Positions 1-8,930 of a DNA stretch of 64,000 bases are shown here, one piece after another. The position numbers and the translations under genes were made by a program. Under the pieces are notes generated by a model. The model was not told where the DNA came from and ran no database searches. It saw nothing but the letters and a program-made list of their open reading frames with translations. The stretch's first letter is position 1, and each line of letters begins with the position of its first letter. This DNA is from Hyphochytrium catenoides (Eukaryota > Sar > Hyphochytriomycetes > Hyphochytriales > Hyphochytriaceae): contig FLMG01003686.1 in NCBI GenBank assembly GCA_900088475.1, forward strand, positions 124,001 through 188,000, written 5' to 3'.

Positions 1-42
1 ATATAAAGATGGTTAACGTGCGTGAGGAATTCGCTACTCTAT

Positions 43-348
43 ATGCCCAAGATCACCGATGCTCGTGGGCGTGGGTCTAACAAGTTAGTATACAGCACGA
101 CTACGGATTTGAGTCAGGAATGTGTTCACGATCTTACGAGTCATGGCTACACTACTCACAAGTCTGATCGAGTGATCGAAACGCTACCTCCTACATACAC
201 GTGGACCATTACATGGGGCTCTGACGCTGAGCCACTGACACCTGACCGTGACTTGCCAGTTGACACTGATAAGATGTCCTGGGCGGAGCTTGCAGACCAC
301 ATCAGCAAGAACGGTGAGATGATTGCTCCTGGTATCACAATAATTTGA
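43..348 (+). CDS. hypothetical protein, about 101 aa
   Basis: The frame is already open upstream, but the first ATG is at 43; an earlier GTG at 22 is unlikely in a eukaryote-type virus. The predicted protein is soluble and has no membrane segment. A middle part with several Thr, Trp and Pro residues (YTWTITWG) is followed by an acidic, Met/Trp-containing tail. I recognise no family. It lies close to the window edge, so its upstream neighbour is unknown. A real gene seems likely because the frame fills the space up to the next gene and ends just before a short A/T-rich spacer. Confidence 0.55.
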   Translation: MPKITDARGRGSNKLVYSTTTDLSQECVHDLTSHGYTTHKSDRVIETLPPTYTWTITWGSDAEPLTPDRDLPVDTDKMSWAELADHISKNGEMIAPGITII

Positions 349-452
349 GGAGATGGCGAGATAAGCACGTCCGTAAAAAATAATAAAAGGCCACACTTCC
401 AGACAAAAATACATCGTAAAAAATCTTTTTTTTTATCAGATAAAGAATAAAG

Positions 453-698
453 ATGTGGCTCGAGCGTAAATGTGGTCGAAAGACTTTTATAGTATCTTGT
501 ATCATTATTGTTTTCTGTTGGATGCTCTTCTTGTCTGCATTGTATAAGGGATTTGTACTAGATGACATCAGAGACGGACTAGGGCTGCAAGATTCAACAG
601 GCATGATGGCTGCAGAGAAATTTATACAATGGCTGTTTATGATAGTTGGGACCTGTGGTGTAGTCACCGTAATAAACCTATATTGCTCTAGTCGCTAA
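453..698 (+). CDS. small two-span membrane protein
   Basis: This 81-residue protein has a short basic N-terminus (WLERKCGRK), a hydrophobic segment at about residues 11-31, a polar loop containing acidic residues, and a second hydrophobic segment at about residues 58-77. It ends close to the membrane with a Cys/Ser/Arg tail. That pattern predicts a hairpin membrane protein. No family is recognised. A T-rich stretch just upstream (425-434) and the A/T-rich spacer are typical of the gaps in this window. Small membrane proteins are frequent here and may belong to the virion inner membrane, but that is inference. Confidence 0.65.
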   Translation: MWLERKCGRKTFIVSCIIIVFCWMLFLSALYKGFVLDDIRDGLGLQDSTGMMAAEKFIQWLFMIVGTCGVVTVINLYCSSR

Positions 699-855
699 CG
701 AGTACAACATGTTTGATGTCCTTATGTAAAGATGACTGTCGTGAAATAATTAAATTCCTTATTCGAAAAAGATTTTCTTGGTAGTAGTATACCCCCACCA
801 TCACATCTCTAGGAAACGAAAGTCAATATCACGTACCTCAACCTACAAGTAAGCA

Positions 856-1164
856 ATGCCTGCTGCAACAGAAGGAGGTCGTAGAAGGAAGAAGACCACC
901 AAGCGAACCGGTGCTAAGAATAATGCTCTTCAGGTTCCGAAGACAATAAGTCCTGAGCTCGAAGCCGTAGTTGGTAGGGGTCCAATGCCCAGAAGCCAGG
1001 TTGTCAAGAAGCTGTGGCAGTACATTAAGAAGCATGACCTCCAGACACCAAGTAACAAGAGAAACATCAAGCCAGATGCAACTCTTGGCAAGGTCATTGG
1101 TAACTCTGTTATCGACATGTTCCAGATGGTAAAGAAGGTCAGTACCCACATCTACAAAGACTAA
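856..1164 (+). CDS. SWIB/MDM2-domain chromatin protein
   Basis: A strongly basic tail at residues 8-25 (GGRRRKKTTKRTG) precedes a SWIB-type fold at about residues 30-100. Recognisable SWIB elements are the segment around ISPEL, then the conserved pattern around MPRSQVVKKLWQYIKKHDLQ, and a final helix (MFQMVKKVSTHI). In cells the SWIB domain occurs in SWI/SNF-associated BAF60 proteins, in plant and chlamydial topoisomerase-linked proteins, and in many giant viruses. The protein is a stand-alone SWIB of about 102 residues, the usual size for viral versions. It probably acts on chromatin or transcription, which suits the histone H3 and TAF13-like genes elsewhere in the window. Confidence 0.88.
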   Translation: MPAATEGGRRRKKTTKRTGAKNNALQVPKTISPELEAVVGRGPMPRSQVVKKLWQYIKKHDLQTPSNKRNIKPDATLGKVIGNSVIDMFQMVKKVSTHIYKD

Positions 1165-1208
1165 TCTCTCTGACAGTCATCACAAGACAGATAACTCTTT
1201 TCTTTTTT

Positions 1209-2981
1209 TTACAGCTCAATGTCGGCGTAAATGGGATAGTGGTCCGATAGGTCTTTATGGTAGTTGCCTTCAAACAGGTACCCTTCCTTGGCCTTGGCCA
1301 ACGCGAGCACTCCTGCAGCCACTACCTGGGCCTTGGTACCATTCTTCGATTGTAGAATGTAATCCACAAACTCTGGTGATCCATCGTTAGAAAGTGTCAT
1401 TCCCCTTGCAAGGTCATTGGTCTCTGGATCAACTGTTGGCTGCGTACTATCTTGTAAGAGATCATGGGCATTCAACCGATATAGCATATTATCATATTCT
1501 CCTGTTCTGTGATTGCTGTGCTTGTCAACGTTAAAGTCACCAACGTAGAGTACCAGATCCTTGGCATGCCCCAGCTTCCGAAGAATCTTATCAGAGAAGG
1601 TCTTGAGTTGAATTAACTGCTGCTGACGGGTGTACAGTGCTGACGGGCTGGTCCATGCCTGCATATGCGTACCGAAGATATGGACATACGTTGTGTTACA
1701 TAACAGCCTCACGTAGACAACGCCCTTGTTGGCTAAGGAGTCGTCATCACAGGAATCACTATAGACCAGCTCATGACAATCTATTATCTGGTACCGACTA
1801 ACGACCACCACGCCGCCATTGATAAGACCTGTATTCCTAGAATAGTTGCCTAGACATGGAGTCTCATAGTAGTAGCCCGATGACCGCAGCATCGAGACCA
1901 AGAGCTCTCTCGTAGCGTCATGAAAGGCTTCGGTGAAAACTATCACGTCGGGACTCTCTTCATGTATGACATCAAGAATACCATTCAATCGTTCCATCTT
2001 ACTGTGACTGACACTCGCGAATGTCGTGAGCAGGGTAGGCAACATCCATATGTTGTAGGTCATAACGCGCAGCTTCCTCTTCGTTGTCATGTCATGGCTC
2101 TCGTCATGCTTCATGCTTCCATAGTTAAACATCTCGTCAGGTGTAAGCTGATGGAAGAGTGGTGCATAGGCTGGCTGGAAATAGAAAAGTGTGCGATGAC
2201 GAGTTGACTTGCCCAGGTACAAGACACTATCAAAATTACTTCCACGCTGATACCCCAACGTCGATAGATAGAAAGGCTCACCAAAGCGTAAGACTCGATT
2301 CTCTAGTCCCCTATGTGGTGGTTCAATGACGAAGATTGTTCGTGGCTCCTGCTCTTCATCATCACTGCTGTCAGATCCCGAACTACTGGCCAGCTCTGGA
2401 TTTGACAACACCGCACAATCTGATTTGTTTAGAGCGAACAGCAACTGTCCTTTCCTGATCTCCACCCTATCTCCATAACGTACAGGGCGATCAGGCTCGA
2501 TACGGTCACCTGAAGGATCTCCTATAGTGAAGGTTGTGGCGACGTGAGGATCCGAAGAGAGATACAGGTACCTATCACGACTGGAATGTAGACCCATCCC
2601 GATCACCAGGGGGCTCATGTACAGCCCACCACAGACGCTCAACGCTGCCAGTGTGCTCAGCTTCCTCGTACTCAAGACGACCTTGTCGCTATGAGCCACG
2701 TAGTGCCCACATGTCTGTAAGAGCATGAGCATCCCATTATAATGTATTGTGGGTTCTAAGGACAGTCTGTTGGGTGATTCGAACAGTTGCTGAACGAGAT
2801 TGCTTGACTTTGAAATAACATAATTAACAATGACAATGAGTATCAAGCCACAGACAAGACTTAACGCAATAGCCATCAGTGTGTGTCGCACCGCAGCCTT
2901 CATCTTGACGGAATCAGTCCCAGGCCTTCTTCGTATATGGTGAAGAGACAAAAAAAAGGGATTTGCGTTACTGACTTTCAT
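1209..2981 (-). CDS. membrane-anchored sphingomyelinase-like phosphodiesterase (EEP family)
   Basis: The C-terminal half (from about residue 306) is an endonuclease/exonuclease/phosphatase fold of the neutral sphingomyelinase or bacterial sphingomyelinase C kind. The catalytic signatures are MTYNIW (Asn), FTEAF (metal-binding Glu), GTHMQAW, GDFNVD (Asp/Asn) and the terminal SDHYPI (His). The N-terminal region has one hydrophobic segment at about residues 31-53, so the enzyme is probably membrane-anchored, followed by a beta-rich part and a short Ser/Asp/Glu-rich stretch near residue 205. The likely reaction is hydrolysis of sphingomyelin-type lipids to ceramide and phosphocholine; a nuclease or phosphoinositide phosphatase role is possible but less likely. 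The first ATG overlaps the stop of the upstream gene as ATGA; a start at codon 27 (2903) would remove the overlap. Confidence 0.82.
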   Translation of the reverse strand: MKVSNANPFFLSLHHIRRRPGTDSVKMKAAVRHTLMAIALSLVCGLILIVIVNYVISKSSNLVQQLFESPNRLSLEPTIHYNGMLMLLQTCGHYVAHSDKVVLSTRKLSTLAALSVCGGLYMSPLVIGMGLHSSRDRYLYLSSDPHVATTFTIGDPSGDRIEPDRPVRYGDRVEIRKGQLLFALNKSDCAVLSNPELASSSGSDSSDDEEQEPRTIFVIEPPHRGLENRVLRFGEPFYLSTLGYQRGSNFDSVLYLGKSTRHRTLFYFQPAYAPLFHQLTPDEMFNYGSMKHDESHDMTTKRKLRVMTYNIWMLPTLLTTFASVSHSKMERLNGILDVIHEESPDVIVFTEAFHDATRELLVSMLRSSGYYYETPCLGNYSRNTGLINGGVVVVSRYQIIDCHELVYSDSCDDDSLANKGVVYVRLLCNTTYVHIFGTHMQAWTSPSALYTRQQQLIQLKTFSDKILRKLGHAKDLVLYVGDFNVDKHSNHRTGEYDNMLYRLNAHDLLQDSTQPTVDPETNDLARGMTLSNDGSPEFVDYILQSKNGTKAQVVAAGVLALAKAKEGYLFEGNYHKDLSDHYPIYADIEL

Positions 2982-3322
2982 AGTCGAACAATTAAGATTA
3001 TCTCATCCACTTCATTTAAACTTCCTTGCGGGGTTGACATGGGACTATAGACCCTTGAGGTTCCTCGACTGCTATAGTAAGCTGGAGATGAGCATGGTGA
3101 TGTAGCCACTGAGATGTTGAACTGACAGATATCAATGGATACTGGAGGCTCACGGTTGTTAAAGGCCATGACAACTGTTCTCCTCGGGCTACGGAGCATG
3201 TATTCCAAGTCATAGTCTCGCCGACGTACAATGGGAGACGACCTGCAACTATACACAACACACATTATAAAGAGTAGACCGAAGCAACCAAGGACTGTGA
3301 TGAAGGGTATACTGCCTGCCAT
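2978..3322 (-). CDS. single-span membrane protein
   Basis: This 114-residue protein has one hydrophobic segment at about residues 5-25 followed by a basic stop-transfer stretch (RRRDYD). The rest is a Ser/Pro/Arg-rich tail with several short motifs (SPRRT, SPCSSP) that could be phosphorylated. No family is recognised. The stop codon overlaps the ATG of the downstream sphingomyelinase-like gene by the four bases ATGA, and it shares the strand with the kinase-like gene upstream. The three minus-strand genes may form one expression unit; this is inference. Confidence 0.6.
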   Translation of the reverse strand: MAGSIPFITVLGCFGLLFIMCVVYSCRSSPIVRRRDYDLEYMLRSPRRTVVMAFNNREPPVSIDICQFNISVATSPCSSPAYYSSRGTSRVYSPMSTPQGSLNEVDEIILIVRL

Positions 3323-3363
3323 TTGCTTGTGGTCAGCAGCTCTATATAGTTTAGCTTGGTTTT

Positions 3364-5697
3364 CTAAAATTCTGTGTCTCGAGTATAAAGAAAGACAGGG
3401 GAGCTCTGTTGTTCCTGATGAGTATAGTACCCTGCGTTCTCAGGTGATGCCCTAAGATCTAGATAGGGTGACAAGGGGATGGACCTATAGCTCGCACTAA
3501 TGCTTTCACTGTTACTGATACTGTCACTGATACCTTCCTCATCCACATAGTCAATAAGATCATCAAGAGACACGATTCGGACATTGCGCCCCGACCTATA
3601 GGATGCCTGTAAGGTGCTACGATGGTGATCTGTTGGCCGAGGCAGATAGCTGTTGAGCGTAGACCTTTGTGATTGCGAGAATGGAGTTGCGTAGGTGGTC
3701 GACGTCGACGCCGAAGACTTACGCTTCGGTTCATCCATACGCCTATGAATCTTATAATATTTACTATCATCGAAGAGATAGCTCAGCCTCGTAAGGTCCA
3801 TGCCAACAGAAGAAGCATCTGAGGTCATGGAAGACCACCGGCTTTGGTTGTTGTGGCGCTGCTGTGGCGGTCTGTTCACTGTCCTGATCACCTGTTCAGA
3901 GACCAAGGGGATCTGGGGTACATGCTGCAGGATGCTTTGTTCTAGAAGCTTATTGCAAAGTCGTAATGACTCTACCTGGTTACAAGCGACTTGAGACTGG
4001 ACCAGCATCTTCAAGATGTCATTGCCTAACACAACCTTCTCTATAGCGAATGAGTCTATGATCTCTCTGAAGCACTCGTAAAATATACCATCTACGTCAT
4101 CCACCACGTCATGAATAGTGGGTCTGGCTGAGGCTTCTCTTGACCACATACGCTTCAACAACGGATCTATAAGTCGTGAAAGCTCATATGAGAGATTGGT
4201 TGAGGGTTGACGTCCTGTATTGACATTCTGTAGCCAGGCGAACTCAGGTGGTTCGTTCGGATGCAGGAGCTCCCAGAATACCGTGCCCAGGGAGAAGATA
4301 TCTATCGGCTGCCCTACTTCCCGTCCTCCTAGGAGTCCATAAATCTCTGGCGTAGTGAAGTTACTTTCATGGATCTGTTGTTGGGATTCCAGGGATGAGC
4401 CCACTGTGAAGCCTAGGTCATGAAGCTTTGCTACCCCGTCCTCACCATATTCAAATGAATCCAGAGTCAGATTACGGTATACACAAGTAGAGTCAATCGC
4501 GTGGAGATGCTGTATCGCTCTTGCACAGTCTGACATGTAGAGCAGCATCGAGGCTCGCGTGGTACCTAATCCAGCAGCGGCAGAGGACGAGTGGACGAAC
4601 TCACGGAGCGATGACTTTGTATGTTCAACTACAAAGTAAAGTTTCCCGCTCAGAGCTGTAAAGCCATAACAACGAACAAGGTTTCCGTTAGCATAAGCTA
4701 TCCAGAACATAACCTCGTTATGAACACGCTCGATAGGTTTGTCTACAGGTCTAGCGATGATCTCCTTTCCTCGGTATACCCCTGCCCGTGGCCCTTTAGC
4801 TGTCCTAGCGGTCCTTGCGGTCCTTCCTTTTCGATGAGAGTACCAATGGATGAGAGCAGCGTCAATATACTTATTGCTTTGAGACTGTAGATATTCTCTA
4901 TTGGCTCTAGATTCAAGTACATATTGGTAGGCTGCGGCGAAGGGATACACTACCCAGGTCAAACTCTCAATGCCGTAAGCCAGAGATGACCATTGGACGC
5001 TTCTTAGATATAGAATATCATGAGTAAGGTCTACCAACAGTGTTAGTGATGTTACTATCAAGAGAATGTATGGCCCACTCAGAATATTACTATAGGTGAA
5101 GATTGCCAATAATATGACAATCAAGAGCGCTTTGAGGATGGTCGTCGTGGTGTTAACTAGATTGATATCATGTACCAGGGTAACAAGCAGTAAGCTAGCG
5201 AAGGGTAGTATGAAGGCGAGTGCAGCTGCTCTTACCAATGCGATGACGACACTTTTCTTGGTTAGCTCACCCTTTAGCTTCACCGAAGGTTGAGGTCCGA
5301 CTACTAGCTCTCCAGATGGTGTGGCCGCTGTATTCCCCGGAGCCAGTTTGAGCATGAAGGGGATACAGAGGATTACCGTATTCCCAAAGGCCGTCACCTC
5401 ATTCAAGAACTGTGGAGAGTAATACGAATCCAAATGAATGACATAAAGGGTTATTGCAAAGCCCACGATGTTAATCACACTTATCACCGCCAGAATCTGA
5501 AGAATAAAGAAGTATCTGTACATCACTGACAGTTTATGGATCTTTCCTGTCCGCGCCGCAGTCTGATGAGTCCTCCTTAGAAAACAAAGCAGTATGATGA
5601 AAGCCACACATAGATAACTCTTTGCCCCAAGCTCAAAGTAACGCTGGTTGTCCCGATGTTGCTCGTACACGTCCATATCTGCTTGCAACCCCCTCAT
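3364..5697 (-). CDS. multi-membrane-span receptor-like protein with pseudokinase domain
   Basis: The N-terminal 280 residues hold about six or seven hydrophobic segments, and a kinase-homology domain follows at about residues 300-560. Kinase landmarks include CARAIQHLHAID, the activation-loop end TTPEIYGLLG, IDIFSLGTVFWELL (subdomain IX) and a final Arg in SARPTI. Key catalytic positions are changed: the HRD loop reads YRN (Asp replaced by Asn), the glycine-rich loop is not evident, and no clear VAIK lysine is seen, although a DLG metal-binding motif remains. I therefore call it a pseudokinase. The C-terminal 200 residues are Ser/Arg-rich and low in complexity. Amoebae and oomycetes have seven-span receptors fused to kinases, so host origin is possible. 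Confidence 0.75.
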   Translation of the reverse strand: MRGLQADMDVYEQHRDNQRYFELGAKSYLCVAFIILLCFLRRTHQTAARTGKIHKLSVMYRYFFILQILAVISVINIVGFAITLYVIHLDSYYSPQFLNEVTAFGNTVILCIPFMLKLAPGNTAATPSGELVVGPQPSVKLKGELTKKSVVIALVRAAALAFILPFASLLLVTLVHDINLVNTTTTILKALLIVILLAIFTYSNILSGPYILLIVTSLTLLVDLTHDILYLRSVQWSSLAYGIESLTWVVYPFAAAYQYVLESRANREYLQSQSNKYIDAALIHWYSHRKGRTARTARTAKGPRAGVYRGKEIIARPVDKPIERVHNEVMFWIAYANGNLVRCYGFTALSGKLYFVVEHTKSSLREFVHSSSAAAGLGTTRASMLLYMSDCARAIQHLHAIDSTCVYRNLTLDSFEYGEDGVAKLHDLGFTVGSSLESQQQIHESNFTTPEIYGLLGGREVGQPIDIFSLGTVFWELLHPNEPPEFAWLQNVNTGRQPSTNLSYELSRLIDPLLKRMWSREASARPTIHDVVDDVDGIFYECFREIIDSFAIEKVVLGNDILKMLVQSQVACNQVESLRLCNKLLEQSILQHVPQIPLVSEQVIRTVNRPPQQRHNNQSRWSSMTSDASSVGMDLTRLSYLFDDSKYYKIHRRMDEPKRKSSASTSTTYATPFSQSQRSTLNSYLPRPTDHHRSTLQASYRSGRNVRIVSLDDLIDYVDEEGISDSISNSESISASYRSIPLSPYLDLRASPENAGYYTHQEQQSSPVFLYTRDTEF

Positions 5698-5808
5698 CTA
5701 AGTTCACGCCACCCCTGGCATAATACTTAATACATCGAGACTCTTGTAAATCAGCGTAGATCTCCAAATCTCTCACCTAAGAATAATAACAATAAATAAG
5801 ATACCGCT

Positions 5809-5820
5809 ATAAATATATTT
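5809..5820 (+). promoter_or_regulatory. TATA-type promoter element for the gene at 5850
   Basis: TATAAATATATT lies about 35 bases before the ATG at 5850, flanked by CCGC on the left and GGCGG on the right, which are complementary to each other. Spacing fits a TATA box with a very short leader. Confidence 0.45.
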
Positions 5821-5849
5821 GGCGGTTCTAGCTCCTTACTCTGTATAGT

Positions 5850-6785
5850 ATGGATCCGGCGAAGTTCGCATTTAAGAGGCAAGGAACATTAATTAGTCGT
5901 GACCGTACTGCTATAACGTTTGCCTGCGGCTTCGATCATAAATTCAAGATGACCATACATCAGATAGAACAAGATGGCGACGAGGCATGGTGTGAGCAGT
6001 GCAACATGGATGGTAAGCTGCATCCAATGTACATCCAGGACCTTGTTGCGGAGCGCGGCGGGAAGCTACTGTCGTCGGAGATCAGGGACATCCATCAGGA
6101 ATGTTCATGGGAATGTATTAACGAGCATACCTTTTCTGAAGTGCTGGGGAACGTTCTGTACAAGAACCGATGGTGCCCTATATGCCCAGTTAACTTTGGC
6201 CAGCTCTATGTTGATAATGTGCTTGAGGAGCTACTTCCACATTACCAGCCAATCAACTTCAGAGCTAAAGCTGTTATCAACAAGAAAGCTTACATCGTGA
6301 CGGCTGAGCATTACTACAAAAAGTTAAAGTTGGTAGTGAAGTACAATGGGATTGATAAGTATGGTCTTCAGGACTTCGTTAATGAAGACAAAACAGTTGA
6401 TGAGCTGTCAGTTCTCCGCATTGTCTGCAGGGAGTATAGAATCAATCTCCTTTGCATTCCTTATAATGTACCCTATGACCAGGTCAGAGAGTACATCCGC
6501 AAGCGACTGGTGAAGTACAGAATAGCAATAACGCCTTCAAGGGACACTCTGCCCAATGATAAGCTACTTGAACTAATCCGCTACCAGGCGAAGGACCTGT
6601 ACATGGTTCTTCAACGCACCGCGGCGATAAAAAATATAGAGCTGTTCAGTTACGCCTACCCTCGCTCACACGACACAAAACTTCTGGCTCAATGCTCCAA
6701 GGGACACAACCTTAGACTGAGCCCCCGAGAAGTCGCATTTGCTGACTCCCCATGCATCCTCTGCCTTCATGATGACCTTAAGTGA
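5850..6785 (+). CDS. zinc-ribbon protein with decayed Vsr-like nuclease domain
   Basis: Three Cys-rich pieces flank a central domain. The N-terminal part has CGFDHKF and CEQC, the middle has CSWECINEHTF and CPIC, and the C-terminus has CSKGHNLRLSP and CILC; each is a treble-clef or zinc-ribbon unit that ends in a CxxC pair. The central segment (about residues 115-230) aligns by eye with the nuclease-like core of the larger gene at 39728-41149. Where that paralogue has the acidic motif VEYNG, this one has VKYNG, and the preceding LDCYNAD motif is also lost. It is probably a DNA-binding protein derived from a free-standing endonuclease and no longer catalytic. Start at the first ATG after a TATA-type element. 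Confidence 0.7.
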   Translation: MDPAKFAFKRQGTLISRDRTAITFACGFDHKFKMTIHQIEQDGDEAWCEQCNMDGKLHPMYIQDLVAERGGKLLSSEIRDIHQECSWECINEHTFSEVLGNVLYKNRWCPICPVNFGQLYVDNVLEELLPHYQPINFRAKAVINKKAYIVTAEHYYKKLKLVVKYNGIDKYGLQDFVNEDKTVDELSVLRIVCREYRINLLCIPYNVPYDQVREYIRKRLVKYRIAITPSRDTLPNDKLLELIRYQAKDLYMVLQRTAAIKNIELFSYAYPRSHDTKLLAQCSKGHNLRLSPREVAFADSPCILCLHDDLK

Positions 6786-6806
6786 TTCGCAAATCTGTAG
6801 GTTGAC

Positions 6807-6834
6807 CGTGGCAACTGGCTCTTACTGGATTTTT
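6807..6834 (+). repeat. dispersed motif copy, 3' flank of preceding gene
   Basis: The motif AACTGGCTCTTACTGG followed by a run of T lies 22 bases after the stop of the 5850 gene. A close relative with the same T run stands immediately after the small minus-strand gene at 51230. Possible transcription-end signal; see findings. Confidence 0.4.
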
Positions 6835-6875
6835 TTTTGGCGAGCGCCGTGACAGGTACCTCCACCTGGAAACTA

Positions 6876-7130
6876 CTACTCTGGAACCGCCATTCCCCAG
6901 CGCTCAAACCTAGCTCGTTCTTTCGCAGTCCATTGTAGAGGCTGCGTTGGTTCTCTAGGCTCCAAAGACTTCAAGCGATCAGCTGTCTTCTTGGCTTGTT
7001 CAGCCATTTCACTCACCTGTGCAGCAATCTCATCCAGCTTAGAAGTCACCTTTTCTCGTTTATCCACCAACGTTGTCAGATTATGTGTAGAGGAAGACAT
7101 CTTTCTTAACCCAGATGTTAGATTATTCAT
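6876..7130 (-). CDS. small coiled-coil protein
   Basis: The 84-residue product is dominated by a heptad-like helix at about residues 18-56 (LVDKREKVTSKLDEIAAQVS and onward), then a Pro-containing linker and a C-terminal Trp-Arg-rich piece (WTAKERARFERWG). The first ATG touches an AT-rich, TATA-like stretch at 7131-7136, so the second ATG (7100, MSSSTHN) may be the true start. No family is recognised. Likely an oligomerising small protein. Confidence 0.55.
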   Translation of the reverse strand: MNNLTSGLRKMSSSTHNLTTLVDKREKVTSKLDEIAAQVSEMAEQAKKTADRLKSLEPREPTQPLQWTAKERARFERWGMAVPE

Positions 7131-7156
7131 ATAATATGCTAGTCTCTAAATCGACG

Positions 7157-8386
7157 CTAAGCGGGCATAGAGGATTCGTCATACCATTCCAACTCCTTAC
7201 GCTTGAGCCAGCTAGAGTGTGGCTTATAGAGAGATCTAGCCAGGAAGTTGCGTACAATCTGCTGCTTCTCAATCCGACAGAATGTCTTTGCCATAAACTC
7301 CATGATACAAGGCAGGATGAGCTCGTAGATCTCTGGTCGTAGGTCCCGCACATCCCTCTCGGTTGTGTTTTCGAAAAGGAACCTTGCAAAGTCACTGACC
7401 ATCCGCCCGTAGTGTGGCCGAGCTGTAGGCATAGCACTTGGATGGACCAGATTGTTCAAGCTTCGAAATTTCCATTTGTAGCCGAGGTGACTCTGTACGA
7501 ACTCCGCGGAGGGTATACATGCTTGACGTAGAATATGTCCTCTGATCCATATCAGATCTTTTAGGGAATATCTGAAGCTGTACTGAGTGTTCAGGTAAGA
7601 GATAACACCCAACGAAGCCTTCGTTCTGCTTTCACACTTGGGGAGCTCAACTAGCGTACTACACCAACCGAACAACACAGCATCTAGAGTTGGTTTGCCA
7701 CCCTTTTCTTCCAAGTAACGGACAATAGATATGTCTCCCCCGCACACTGCAGCGTTGAAACAGTACTCGTCCAGCGCAATGCCTAGCTCCTCGTGCGCAT
7801 GACGAACCATTTCTATCTTACTTGCTGAAATGGCTATGGGTAAGAGTTGGCTGGTCCAGGGAGCCCCGAGCTCGACCAACTTGCGTACAACATTCAAAGA
7901 GCTGTATTTAACTGCCTCTTCTACTATAAATTTAGAGAGTCCCTCAGGGTGTCCAGCAAGCTTTTCTACATCAGTAGGTGTGCACTTCTCTCTCCAGTTG
8001 GAAAGGGCACTCGACACTACATCTGGGCCTGGCTCTCCATATCCAAAGCCCAAGAGAAACTCCACCCAAGATCTAGAGTTCTCATAGCCGTAGTCGTTAG
8101 CGCGACATATAGCGTCATGGAGGACGTTTGGAGGGGGTTCTTGCATTCGCGACATATACGCGAACAGTTGGATCCGTTTGGCTTCGAACGGGCATTGGAC
8201 CGCACACCGCCAATTAACCCAACTGAACTCATATTTTTTGTTGACGACGTATACCAACCCCGCGAGATTGACTCCTTTCAGAGCGGCATTGGTAAGTTGG
8301 TACAGCAGTATATGACCAGTCTCTGCTTCTCGATCCTCGGGGCTCAACGCTTCATAGCGAGCCTTCAGTGCAGTGAAGCTCGCCAT
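7157..8386 (-). CDS. ankyrin-repeat protein
   Basis: From the ATG at 8386 the protein has 409 residues; an upstream extension of 29 codons begins at a non-ATG codon and is hydrophobic, so it was excluded. Ankyrin-like helical repeats run through the middle, for example FIVEEAVKYSSLNVVRKLVE, IAISASKIEMVRHAHEELG and AAVCGGDISIVRYLEEKGG. The repeats are degenerate, as is common in amoebal giant viruses. The C-terminus carries QIVRNFLARSLYKPHS, matching a motif that ends two other ankyrin proteins in this window (46334 and 59138). Such proteins usually act as adaptors to host targets. Confidence 0.78.
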   Translation of the reverse strand: MASFTALKARYEALSPEDREAETGHILLYQLTNAALKGVNLAGLVYVVNKKYEFSWVNWRCAVQCPFEAKRIQLFAYMSRMQEPPPNVLHDAICRANDYGYENSRSWVEFLLGFGYGEPGPDVVSSALSNWREKCTPTDVEKLAGHPEGLSKFIVEEAVKYSSLNVVRKLVELGAPWTSQLLPIAISASKIEMVRHAHEELGIALDEYCFNAAVCGGDISIVRYLEEKGGKPTLDAVLFGWCSTLVELPKCESRTKASLGVISYLNTQYSFRYSLKDLIWIRGHILRQACIPSAEFVQSHLGYKWKFRSLNNLVHPSAMPTARPHYGRMVSDFARFLFENTTERDVRDLRPEIYELILPCIMEFMAKTFCRIEKQQIVRNFLARSLYKPHSSWLKRKELEWYDESSMPA

Positions 8387-8649
8387 TGTAATAAAGAGAT
8401 AGTAGTTCTCCTTGGAAATTCTGAGAGTGACGGGCCGCAACAACAAAAAAAAGTTGTAAAACAGTTTCTTCAAGTCCTCATCGAGATAGTATGTAGGTTA
8501 AGGGTTGATAGCATAAGATAGGGGTAACCTACTAAAAGGACCAAACTCCACACAACCCTTACACTACATGCTATCTCAAAGACAACTTCAAGAAGGTGGC
8601 TGACCTACCTCTAGTACGGAACTCTTCCCTTTATCTATCAGAGGGCCGA

Positions 8650-8760
8650 CTTTGGTTCGAACTCTCATAATGACATTTGTTTTTTTAATTTTCTTGGTCT
8701 CGCTGAATCTGTTAATAAGAATAACGAGGTCTACTATAGGCTACAAGTAGAGGGTTCGAT
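8650..8760 (-). pseudogene. remnant of the 3' end of a C2H2/coiled-coil gene
   Basis: The + strand shares TTCGAACT, AATGACATTTGTTTTTT, TTGGTCTCGCTGAAT, AACGAGG, CTACTATA and AGAGGGTTCGAT with 10336-10462, in the same order. Read on the minus strand it still gives residues like RTL, an in-frame stop and IVDLVILINR, against RTLQRIVGLVILNNK in the intact gene. It is best explained as a degraded duplicate of the gene end plus its flank. Confidence 0.6.
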
Positions 8761-8920
8761 GATATACAAGGCCACGGATGACGGATTCCTGACGCTTCAA
8801 GATCGATACGACTCTTGTTACTGAATCATGCTTTGATGATAAACTTGACGTTCGTAACATACGGAGTAGATAGATCCACGATTAGTGCTCAAGTGTTATC
8901 TTAATTTTTTTGTTGTTGGT

Positions 8921-8930
8921 ATATATAACA
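8921..8930 (+). promoter_or_regulatory. TATA-type promoter element
   Basis: ATATATAACA lies 28 bases before the ATG at 8958 and follows a T-rich tract. It also argues against the longer non-ATG start, which would lie upstream of this element. Confidence 0.5.

Noticed and set aside
7847-8521. Plus-strand 224-codon frame
   Set aside because: It lies opposite an ankyrin gene with recognisable repeats and shows no domain.
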